The position numbers and the translations under genes were made by a program. Below are positions 1-5,983 of a stretch of 6,633 nt of DNA, piece by piece (within the stretch, counting starts at the first letter, position 1; each line of letters starts with the position of its first letter). The notes beneath the pieces were generated by a model. It saw nothing but the letters and a program-made list of their open reading frames with translations, made no database searches and was not told where the DNA came from. Source of the DNA: Sneathiella sp. (GTDB lineage Bacteria; Pseudomonadota; Alphaproteobacteria; Sneathiellales; Sneathiellaceae); NCBI GenBank assembly GCA_002732675.1, contig NVRR01000183.1:1-6633 (forward strand). The letters run 5' to 3'.

Positions 1-105
1 GAACATGGCGAGGCCGTAGATGTTATGGCGACGCTGAAGCGGGCGCTTGACCCCGATAACATCATGAACCCGGGCAAGATTATCCCTGACCGGGCCGCTG
101 AATAG
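1..105 (+). CDS. FAD-linked oxidase, C-terminal fragment (5' end outside window)
   Basis: Frame 1 is open from the window edge to a TAG at 103-105 and gives the last 34 residues of a protein. The stretch ALDPDNIMNPGKII is the characteristic C-terminal ending of FAD-binding oxidases of the glycolate oxidase GlcD / D-lactate dehydrogenase / alkyl-DHAP synthase type (FAD_oxidase C-terminal domain), where 'DP..I.NPGK' closes the substrate-side domain. By family knowledge these soluble or membrane-associated flavoenzymes oxidise 2-hydroxy acids or related substrates. The substrate cannot be told from this fragment. The next gene starts 15 bp after the stop, which suggests co-transcription with the HAD hydrolase. 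The family call is fairly secure; the exact enzyme is unknown. Confidence 0.8.
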   Translation, partial: EHGEAVDVMATLKRALDPDNIMNPGKIIPDRAAE

Positions 106-120
106 AGGGGGCTCGGACAA

Positions 121-819
121 ATGGCGCTGACAGCTATCGGTTTTGATGCCGACGACACGCTGTGGCAGAACGAATATTTCTTCCGGCTGACGGAAAAGAA
201 ATTTGCCGCTCTGCTGCAGGACTATGCATCAAGCGATCATCTTCTGGAGCAGTTACTGGAAGCGGAGCGACGAAATCTTGAGTTCTATGGCTATGGCATC
301 AAGGCGTTCACGCTTTCGATGATTGAAACGGCAATTGAAGTTACAGAAGATAAAGTGCCGGCAGCCGTCCTTCATGATATTTTGCGCATGGGACGGGAGA
401 TGTTGCGCCACCCCATCGAGACCTTGCCACATGTGCGCGAGACGCTGGAGGAGCTTAGCCGTGCCTACCGTCTTATTCTGGTGACCAAGGGCGATTTGTT
501 TGATCAGGAACGCAAGCTCGCGCAATCGGGTCTTGGGGGCTTATTTGATGCGGTCGAAATTGTCAGTGAAAAGACGACAGCAACCTACGAGAGGATTTTC
601 CGCCAACATGCCGATGCACCACATCAGAGCATGATGGTCGGTAATTCGTTGAAATCAGATGTTCTGCCCGCGATTGAGGCCGGGAGTTGGGGCGTGCATG
701 TGCCGCATGATCTTACTTGGGTGTTGGAACATGCCGAAACACCATCAGCAGACGTCACGCGATTTCATTGCATTGCTCATCTCGGTGAATTGCCGGCATT
801 AATTTCCCGCCTCAAGTAG
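121..819 (+). CDS. HAD-superfamily hydrolase (probable phosphatase)
   Basis: This is a 232-residue soluble protein with all four HAD motifs. Motif I is FDADDTLW, with nucleophile Asp9 and acid/base Asp11. Motif II is Thr122 in LVTKGD. Motif III is probably Lys151 in SEKT. Motif IV is GNSLKSD, ending at Asp180. Residues about 16-100 between motifs I and II are predicted helical, as in a C1-type cap, so it belongs with subfamily I enzymes such as phosphoglycolate phosphatase or YjjG-like nucleotidases. The intact DxD supports Mg-dependent phosphomonoester hydrolysis; the substrate is unknown. The ATG is preceded by GAGGGGG at 105-111 with about 9 nt spacing, a good ribosome site that also overlaps the stop of the upstream oxidase gene. 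Detoxification or recycling of a phosphorylated by-product of the oxidase pathway is conceivable but unproven. Confidence 0.88.
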   Translation: MALTAIGFDADDTLWQNEYFFRLTEKKFAALLQDYASSDHLLEQLLEAERRNLEFYGYGIKAFTLSMIETAIEVTEDKVPAAVLHDILRMGREMLRHPIETLPHVRETLEELSRAYRLILVTKGDLFDQERKLAQSGLGGLFDAVEIVSEKTTATYERIFRQHADAPHQSMMVGNSLKSDVLPAIEAGSWGVHVPHDLTWVLEHAETPSADVTRFHCIAHLGELPALISRLK

Positions 820-827
820 GAATTTAC

Positions 828-843
828 GGCATAGGGGAATGCC
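828..843. terminator. small inverted repeat between convergent genes
   Basis: GGCAT and ATGCC form a 5-bp stem around a 6-nt loop. The repeat lies almost exactly in the 24-bp gap between the stop of the rightward HAD gene and the stop of the leftward pentapeptide gene. Its position suggests a bidirectional termination or 3'-end protection element. The stem is short and has no T-run on either side, so it is not a convincing intrinsic terminator. Confidence 0.25.
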
Positions 844-1650
844 TTACTCGCCACAGTTTGAAATCGTGAGGTTTCCTGGCAGGACTGTTTTCTTATCACC
901 GCAGGCAACGTTTAATTGGTGTTGCTCAAGGTCCTTCACACCTTCCAGATTTGCACCGGAGAGGTCGGCGCCCCAAAAAGCTGCGTCGGAAACCTCTGCG
1001 CCCGCTAAATTGGCGTTTGTCAGGATTGCTCTGTGGAAATTAGCATGACTGAGGTCCGTATCTTCAAGGCGGGCACCTGTTAAATTTGCCCGTGCAAAAT
1101 TTGTATTCTTTAGCTCGGCGTCGGTGAGAATTGTATTGACCATGATGGCCCGCTTGAAATTAGTATTTTTCAGATTAGCATCGCTTAAATTGGCGTCAGA
1201 CAAATTGGCGCGTTTGAAACTAGCTTTTCGGATATCCGCATCTTGGAATTTCCCACCTTGAATATCAGCACTTTCAAAATCCGTGTCGCGCAAATCTGCT
1301 TGCCTAAAATTAGCTCCCTTCATGGTGGCCTTTTCCAGGTCGGCACCCCGCATGATAGCGCTTTCCAGATTTGCATTGGTCAAATTTGACTTTTCCAGGT
1401 CAGCGCGCCGAAGATCAGCAGCGGCCAGATTTGCGTTCTCAAGATTTATGCCTTTCAGGATGGTATCACGTAAATTGACGCCTTTGAGATATGCATCGGC
1501 GAAGTCTTCCGACTGAAGTTTCGCGGCGCGCAAGTCGCAGCCAGGGCAGCTTCCTGTTTTCTTCAGTGTTGCCATATCATCCTTATCGAACGCGAGGGCA
1601 ATCGGGCTTGTAGCGACAAGGCACAAGATGGCAAGGACGGGTATTTTCAT
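844..1650 (-). CDS. exported pentapeptide-repeat protein
   Basis: This is a 268-residue protein. Residues 1-20 form a short signal peptide (MK, hydrophobic core, SPIALA, with likely cleavage before Phe21), so the mature protein should be periplasmic or outside. From about residue 38 to 236 it is nearly all A(D/N)LXX-type pentapeptides, roughly 39 copies, expected to fold as a right-handed quadrilateral beta-helix of nine to ten coils. A CPGC motif (Cys35, Cys38) caps the N-terminal end. The closing segment has Cys250 and Cys266 in ACGDKKTVLPGNL...NC, an ending common to exported members. An in-frame start 27 bp upstream exists. The ATG at 1650 is preferred because GGGAG lies 7 nt before it and the signal peptide then begins correctly. 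Family members have diverse or unknown roles. Topoisomerase protection (Qnr/MfpA) is cytosolic and so unlikely for an exported protein. The gene is monocistronic as seen, convergent with the HAD gene. Confidence 0.88.
   Translation of the reverse strand: MKIPVLAILCLVATSPIALAFDKDDMATLKKTGSCPGCDLRAAKLQSEDFADAYLKGVNLRDTILKGINLENANLAAADLRRADLEKSNLTNANLESAIMRGADLEKATMKGANFRQADLRDTDFESADIQGGKFQDADIRKASFKRANLSDANLSDANLKNTNFKRAIMVNTILTDAELKNTNFARANLTGARLEDTDLSHANFHRAILTNANLAGAEVSDAAFWGADLSGANLEGVKDLEQHQLNVACGDKKTVLPGNLTISNCGE
943..1539 (-). repeat. degenerate 15-bp periodic repeats encoding pentapeptides
   Basis: Read on the + strand, the block shows recurring words such as AAATT(A/G)GC and CAGATTTGC at multiples of 15 bp, each the complement of an Ala-Asn/Asp-Leu codon group. 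The repeats are diverged at DNA level but in perfect phase, and no stop or frameshift interrupts them. This periodicity belongs to the pentapeptide gene and is not a mobile or CRISPR repeat. Confidence 0.75.
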
Positions 1651-1812
1651 GCGGATGCTCCCACGGCAGACAAACAATTTTATTTCTCTTTATACCCTAA
1701 CGTAGTGAAGAATTTATTCATTTCAAAGCCTATAGATGTTTGACAAGCAATTTGGCGGCTGTCAGTATTCGCGAAAAGTAAGAATAAAGGCGGGTTCATC
1801 CCGATATTATCC
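1651..1812. other. divergent intergenic region, pentapeptide gene / HAD-NMO operon
   Basis: These 162 bp separate two divergent genes and must hold both promoters. Visible items are a consensus TTGACA on the + strand, an 8-bp palindrome TTCGCGAA at 1768-1775, and a small inverted repeat CGGG-TTCAT-CCCG at 1791-1803 ending 9 bp before the HAD start codon. On the minus strand the GGGAG ribosome site of the pentapeptide gene is near 1660. No clear paired -35/-10 was found for the leftward gene. No tRNA or other RNA gene is visible. Confidence 0.6.
1740..1768 (+). promoter_or_regulatory. candidate promoter for the HAD-NMO operon
   Basis: A perfect -35 hexamer TTGACA lies at 1740-1745. The sequence at -10 distance is weak: CAGTAT at 1763-1768 with a 17-bp spacer matches only three of six consensus positions. 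Transcription would begin near 1775, leaving a leader of about 38 nt before the ATG at 1813 that contains the CGGG/CCCG inverted repeat. The call rests almost entirely on the -35 match. Confidence 0.35.
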
Positions 1813-2454
1813 ATGATAAAAGCCATTCTCTGGGACTTCGGTGGGGTTCTGACGACAAGCCCGTTCGAAAATTTTTCGAAATTTGAAACGGCGGAAAATC
1901 TGCCCACGGACTTTATCCGGACGATCAATTCGACCAATCCTCATACCAACGCCTGGGCACAGTTCGAGCGTAGCGATGTGACATTGGAGGAATTTGACAA
2001 ACTCTTTGAACAGGAAAGCGCTGCTCTCGGGCACCCTGTTTCGGGAAAAGAGATTATCAAACTGTTAGCTGGCGCCATCCGTCCACGTATGGTGACGGCG
2101 CTAAAAACCTGCGCGCAGCAATACAACTGCACTTGCCTGACCAACAATGTTGCCGCAGGCCAAGGGCCGGGAATGACAAGGGATGCAAAGGCGCAGGCAG
2201 AAGTATCCGACGTGATGGCGCTGTTCCGGCAGGTCATCGAATCCAGTAAAGTTGGCTTGCGCAAACCGGACCCCAAAATCTATGAATATGCCTGTGCCGA
2301 GATGGGTGTTACCGCCGATCAGGTCGTGTATCTTGATGATCTTGGCATCAATCTGAAACCAGCCGCTGCCATGGGGATGAAAACCATCAAGGTGGTGACT
2401 GAAGATCAGGCCTTGGCTGATCTGGAAGCCGCGACGGGCCTTACTTTCACATAA
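1813..2454 (+). CDS. HAD-superfamily hydrolase, DxG (ACAD10/epoxide-hydrolase N-domain or YihX-like) type
   Basis: This is a 213-residue soluble protein. Motif I is WDFGGVLTT with nucleophile Asp8. The usual second Asp (acid/base) is Gly10, as is normal for the YihX and ACAD10/epoxide-hydrolase N-terminal-like HAD subgroup. Motif II is Thr110 in CLTNN. Motif III is Lys151 in GLRKPDPKIYEYA. Motif IV is Asp175-Asp176 in VVYLDDLGINLKPAAAMGM. Residues about 15-95 form a helical cap. Family members include sugar-phosphate phosphatases and enzymes linked to acyl-CoA or hydroxy-acyl phosphate chemistry; the substrate here is not readable. The start is fixed by the MIKAILWDFGG pattern, although no good Shine-Dalgarno lies at normal distance (AAAGGCGGG is about 18 nt away). 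The downstream nitronate monooxygenase-like gene follows after 27 bp, so the two probably form an operon. Confidence 0.86.
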   Translation: MIKAILWDFGGVLTTSPFENFSKFETAENLPTDFIRTINSTNPHTNAWAQFERSDVTLEEFDKLFEQESAALGHPVSGKEIIKLLAGAIRPRMVTALKTCAQQYNCTCLTNNVAAGQGPGMTRDAKAQAEVSDVMALFRQVIESSKVGLRKPDPKIYEYACAEMGVTADQVVYLDDLGINLKPAAAMGMKTIKVVTEDQALADLEAATGLTFT

Positions 2455-2481
2455 CACCAAAATTGACGTAAGGAATAGATA

Positions 2482-3417
2482 ATGAACCGTGTACTGGCGC
2501 ATACCGGCGCGAAATATCCGATCATTCAGGCGCCCATGGGATGGATCGCCCGTTCCGCGCTGGCATCGGCGGTTTGCAATGCGGGCGGTCTTGGCATCCT
2601 CGAAACATCATCGGGAGAGACAGAAAACTGCATTCGTGAAATCGAAAAAATGAAGGACCTCACGGACGCACCCTTCGGAATTAATCTGCCACTGCTTTTC
2701 CTGCGCGATGAAAATATGATCAAATTTGTAGCAGGATGTGGCGTTAAATTTGTGACCACGTCGGCCGGCAACCCGGAAAAACTGATCGAGATTCTGAAGG
2801 CCCATGACATCATTGTCTATCATGCGGTGCCAACCGTTAAAGCCGCGATCAAGGCAGTAGAGGCGGGGGTCGATGGCCTGATTGTTGAAGGCTCCGAGGG
2901 CGGCGGCTTTAAGAACCCCGAAGAAGTGTCGACCTTGGTATTGTTACAGGCTATTCGCGATCATGTGGATGTGCCCATGGTCGCCGCTGGCGGCATTGTT
3001 GATGGCCGGGGGATGGCCGCAGCCTTTGCCGTCGGCGCCGAGGCTGTTCAGATGGGGACGCGGTTTGTCTCGTCGAAAGAAAGCCCCGTGCATGCAAACT
3101 TCAAACAGGCGATTATCGATGCAGAAGATACCGGGACATTTGTATTGAACAAGAAATCGAAGCCCTGCATCCGCGCCCTTAAAACCAAAAAAACCATGGC
3201 GATCCATGACGAAGGGTTGATGCCGGCGGATACCTTCGCCCGCATTCAGGATTTGTATTTTGGCGGGGATATGGAGGCGAGTGTGGGGCTTTCCGGTCAG
3301 TCAGCCGGACTTATCAAGGAACAAAAGGCCGTCGCTGATATTATCGATGAAACCGTCAGCGGGTTTCGCCAAATCACGGCCCGACTTGGCGCCCTTGCCA
3401 GCAGTAACAGTTTCTAG
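2482..3417 (+). CDS. nitronate monooxygenase / 2-nitropropane dioxygenase-like FMN protein
   Basis: This is a 311-residue TIM-barrel flavoprotein. The N-terminal YPIIQAPMGWIA (residues 12-23), GGLGIL (35-40), AAGGIVDGRGMAAAFAVG (168-185) and QMGTRF (190-195) are standard FMN- and phosphate-binding segments of the NMO/FabK family. The ending GQSAGLI (272-278) is also typical. NMO enzymes oxidise alkyl nitronates such as propionate-3-nitronate; FabK relatives reduce enoyl-ACP. At residues 136-143 the sequence is EGSEGGGF, where well-studied members have GGH with a catalytic His, so Phe143 replaces it. The true reaction may therefore differ from classic NMO. A TAAGGA site at 2469-2474, 7 nt before the ATG, sets the start. 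The gene is second in the pair with the DxG HAD hydrolase. The fold is secure, but the annotated activity is not. Confidence 0.87.
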   Translation: MNRVLAHTGAKYPIIQAPMGWIARSALASAVCNAGGLGILETSSGETENCIREIEKMKDLTDAPFGINLPLLFLRDENMIKFVAGCGVKFVTTSAGNPEKLIEILKAHDIIVYHAVPTVKAAIKAVEAGVDGLIVEGSEGGGFKNPEEVSTLVLLQAIRDHVDVPMVAAGGIVDGRGMAAAFAVGAEAVQMGTRFVSSKESPVHANFKQAIIDAEDTGTFVLNKKSKPCIRALKTKKTMAIHDEGLMPADTFARIQDLYFGGDMEASVGLSGQSAGLIKEQKAVADIIDETVSGFRQITARLGALASSNSF

Positions 3418-3438
3418 GGGCAGGACCACGAGAACCGC

Positions 3439-5685
3439 TTATTTTCTTTCTGCGCGGAACACACCGTCCCAGCTATCTGGTGGCGGTGTTTCGCGAAACG
3501 CCGCAATCCGATCCAGATATAAATCCACAAATTTGACAAGATGCCGATCATGGAATTTGAGGGCGTCAGCCGTTTCGCAGGCCCCGTCCCACTCCCGATT
3601 GCGATACAGCTTCAGGAAATCGATGACGAGCCGTTTCGTTTCAACAAATTCCGGCATCAAGGCATGATTTGCGTTCCCCAGAAGCCCGTAAATCTTGGTG
3701 GCGTCCTGCTTTCCTTTAACAGCGATCAAATCGAGTTCGATCAGGGCATAGTCCGGTACCGAGACCGCTGTACTGTCGCCGAGAATAATACTGAAGCCAT
3801 ATTCCTTGGTTTGCCCTTCTAGCCGTGATGCCAAATTGACCGGGTCACCAAGGACTGAGTAATCGAAACGCTGCTCGGATCCCAGATTGCCGACAATGCA
3901 GGTGCCTGTATTTAGGCCAATGCCAACCCGTAGCTGCTTGAAAATCCGATTTTCCTGCGCTGCTTCGCTCTCCAGTTCGGCGTTCAAGGTATTGAGGCGG
4001 GGGATCATTTCAATGGCGGCGTCCGCGGCATCCTTGGCGTGTTGGGGATTGTCGAGCGGCGCATTCCAGAACGCCATAATCGAATCTCCCATATATTTGT
4101 CGATAGTGCCGTTATGTTCCAAAATAAGGCCGGTCATGGGGGTCAAAAAGCGATTGATCAGGTGGGTCAGACCCTTTGGATCATGCTTATATCCCTCTGA
4201 GATGACCGTGAATTCACGGATATCGCAGAACATAAAGGTCATTTCCTTTTCTTCCCCGCCGAGCACGAGGCTGTCAGGAGATGCGGAGAGGCGTTTTACC
4301 AGTTCCGGGGATAGATAGTGGGCAAAGGCTGTTCGTATCCGGGTCCGTTCCTGCTCGGTGCTCATATAGATGGAATAAACAAGGGTGATGTAGACAAGCG
4401 TCGAGACTGTCACGGTGTAGCTGACATCGATCAGTACGGAATGGAAAATAAATATATAAGCCGAGGACGTGATGGCGACAGTTCCGACAAAGACAAGCAG
4501 GCCCATGGTCGTCCTGGCGCCAACGATCGGGACAAGGACAATCAGGGTCAGTCCCGTTAGCACGGTACCAAGCCATTCAAACAGGGCAATAAAGTCTGGC
4601 CGGAACAGGTAGGATTGGGTCAGAATATTTTCCAGCAACTGCATATGCATCTCAACACCTGGAAGATTTGACGTCAGCGGTGACGCCCGGAGATCTTTAA
4701 GCCCGGTGGCCGATGTGCCGACAAGAACCAGCTTTCCGGCAAGTTTTTCGGTCGCCACCGTTCCATTAATGACATCCAGCGCTGAGATATAAATGTCGGG
4801 ATCGAATTCGGAATATTTGATCCAGATCCGCCCATTCGTGTCCGTCGGCACCATCGATCCGGCGACCTTAAAACCGACAATGCCGTTTTCATTGGTCAGA
4901 ACAACAACATTTCGCCCGGTCGCCACCCGCAGCATATCAAGCGCCAGGGTCGGGATGATTTTGTCACCGACCCGGTTGGCGAGCGGCACCCGCCGTACGA
5001 TACCATCAAAATCCTGATCAAGGCTGACCATCCCGCGCCCGGCGGCGGCCTCATCCAACACATCGATATTACCGATCAAAGCGGGAAATTTGTTTAAATA
5101 TGGCTTTGGGTCTTGACCTAGCGCTGCGAAGGATGGAATGCGATCGAGGCCATAATTATTTGCGCCGTCGCTATCAGGGGTAACCGAGATACCGAGGACA
5201 ACGCGACTATTGGCCATTTCCTGGGCGAAGATCTTATCGAATGAGGGGAGGGTGGAAAGCTGGCGTTTCACATCATCGGGCAGCCCGACGATATTGCTGG
5301 CCATTTTGTCAGGCGACAGCCTGTCTGCTTCGGCAAACAGCATATCAAAACCGATGACAAGTGCCCCTTTTTCCGTGGCGTTAGAAACTAAATTTGCAAG
5401 ATAGGATCGCGGCCAGGGCCATTGCCCCAGATTTAAGAGGCTATTCTCGTCTATATCAATAACGGCTACAGGGCGTGGTGCCGCGGCCTCTCGTGGCAGG
5501 GATTGCTGATAGAAATCAAAGACGCGATCCCGAAAATTTGCCAAGAAAGGGGGGTCGTAGATTTGTAATAGTAAGGCCGCGGAAAGGATAAGAATAGCAG
5601 AAAACCTGCCGCTTCCCGCGAAGAAAATTCGCCTGAGGGGCCGTATAATTCTGCCAATTACCTGACTTAATGCCTTGTACGCCAT
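3439..5685 (-). CDS. CHASE2-domain class III adenylate cyclase
   Basis: This 748-residue inner-membrane protein makes cAMP from ATP in response to an unknown periplasmic cue. In order: TM1 (about residues 28-46), periplasmic CHASE2 domain (about 53-353, with VIDIDENSLLNLGQWPWPR and GTSATGLKDLR...PGVEMH), three further helices (about 369-389, 392-414, 417-441), and a cytoplasmic cyclase domain (about 480-670). Metal ligands are Asp488 (FCDIREF) and Asp534 (DKYMGD). Lys530 is the adenine-selecting Lys. Asn617 and Arg621 (NLASR) are the transition-state pair. The second purine position is Ser610, as in class IIIb cyclases. A C-terminal tail (671-748) ends in PPPDSWDGVF, usual for CHASE2 cyclases. 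All catalytic residues are present. I chose the ATG at 5685. The frame stays open 42 codons upstream to a TTG at 5811, but that extension is polar and not family-like. No strong ribosome site precedes either start. Confidence 0.93.
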   Translation of the reverse strand: MAYKALSQVIGRIIRPLRRIFFAGSGRFSAILILSAALLLQIYDPPFLANFRDRVFDFYQQSLPREAAAPRPVAVIDIDENSLLNLGQWPWPRSYLANLVSNATEKGALVIGFDMLFAEADRLSPDKMASNIVGLPDDVKRQLSTLPSFDKIFAQEMANSRVVLGISVTPDSDGANNYGLDRIPSFAALGQDPKPYLNKFPALIGNIDVLDEAAAGRGMVSLDQDFDGIVRRVPLANRVGDKIIPTLALDMLRVATGRNVVVLTNENGIVGFKVAGSMVPTDTNGRIWIKYSEFDPDIYISALDVINGTVATEKLAGKLVLVGTSATGLKDLRASPLTSNLPGVEMHMQLLENILTQSYLFRPDFIALFEWLGTVLTGLTLIVLVPIVGARTTMGLLVFVGTVAITSSAYIFIFHSVLIDVSYTVTVSTLVYITLVYSIYMSTEQERTRIRTAFAHYLSPELVKRLSASPDSLVLGGEEKEMTFMFCDIREFTVISEGYKHDPKGLTHLINRFLTPMTGLILEHNGTIDKYMGDSIMAFWNAPLDNPQHAKDAADAAIEMIPRLNTLNAELESEAAQENRIFKQLRVGIGLNTGTCIVGNLGSEQRFDYSVLGDPVNLASRLEGQTKEYGFSIILGDSTAVSVPDYALIELDLIAVKGKQDATKIYGLLGNANHALMPEFVETKRLVIDFLKLYRNREWDGACETADALKFHDRHLVKFVDLYLDRIAAFRETPPPDSWDGVFRAERK

Positions 5686-5982
5686 TATTCCGTTCAGATT
5701 TAGGGGAAAGTTGTCCTTAACTTCGTGCAGTTTACAGCTTTCCAGATAATTAACTATAAACTTCAAAATTTTATGAAATTTGTTCGAAATGTGGCTATTT
5801 GCGCCGATCAATGTTATATTACTTTTCTTTTAGTCGGCAGTCTTTGTAAATACTTATATTTTTTCGTCCTTAGCTGTTCTTTGATTTAAGAGATAATAAA
5901 GCGGGATAGTCCGGGTGCGCATTTGATATCGGGCGGAACCCTATAATTTAGTCATGTTTATGCATGTAATTAGGATTTGGTG
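5686..5982. other. AT-rich divergent regulatory region, cyclase / FecR-domain gene
   Basis: This stretch of 297 bp has no convincing full gene. It is clearly richer in A+T than the flanking coding sequence and must carry both divergent promoters. On the + strand a consensus TATAAT is at 5942-5947 and an AGGA at 5972-5975 sits 7 nt before the FecR-gene ATG. On the minus strand the cyclase frame remains open to 5811 without resembling coding sequence. I looked for CRP-like TGTGA-N6-TCACA and for long hairpins and found neither. No RNA gene is evident. Confidence 0.6.
5942..5947 (+). promoter_or_regulatory. candidate -10 element of the FecR-domain gene
   Basis: A perfect TATAAT lies here. There is no consensus -35 at 16-18 bp; the nearest TTGATA (5923-5928) is only 13 bp away, too close for a normal sigma-70 promoter. 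Initiation would fall near 5954, giving a leader of about 29 nt. If real, the promoter probably needs an activator. Confidence 0.35.
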
Positions 5983-5983
5983 A
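5954..5983 (+). CDS. possible nine-codon leader ORF overlapping the FecR-gene start
   Basis: The ATG at 5954 opens MFMHVIRIW and stops at TGA 5981-5983, sharing one base with the ATG of the FecR-domain gene (TGATG). Such an overlap can permit translational coupling. No ribosome site precedes this ATG, and it lies where transcription from the TATAAT would begin, so it would be almost leaderless. It may well be chance, since a nine-codon ORF carries little statistical weight. Confidence 0.15.
   Translation: MFMHVIRIW

Noticed and set aside
839..1516. + strand open frames at 839-1048 and 1283-1516 rich in Ser/Ala/Arg
   Set aside because: They lie antisense to the pentapeptide gene. Their regular composition is a by-product of its 15-bp periodicity, and they lack ribosome sites and recognisable domains.
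943..1539. regularly spaced short repeats resembling a CRISPR or tandem array
   Set aside because: The period is 15 bp, with no constant repeat or unique spacers. It encodes pentapeptides in one frame.
844..1650. Qnr/MfpA-like quinolone-resistance pentapeptide protein
   Set aside because: The protein has a signal peptide and Cys pairs typical of exported family members, and no sign of the cytosolic dimeric DNA-mimic architecture.
1680..2034. minus-strand open frames at 1680-1937 and 1807-2034
   Set aside because: They overlap the start of the DxG HAD gene antisense and show no family features. The HAD frame has clear catalytic motifs.
2882..3667. open frames inside the NMO-like and cyclase genes, including one at 3260-3667 bridging both
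   Set aside because: They show no domain, no ribosome site, and overlap well-supported genes in other frames or strands.
5923..5947. TTGATA plus TATAAT as a full sigma-70 promoter
   Set aside because: The spacer is only 13 bp, outside the working range. Only the -10 is kept as a candidate.
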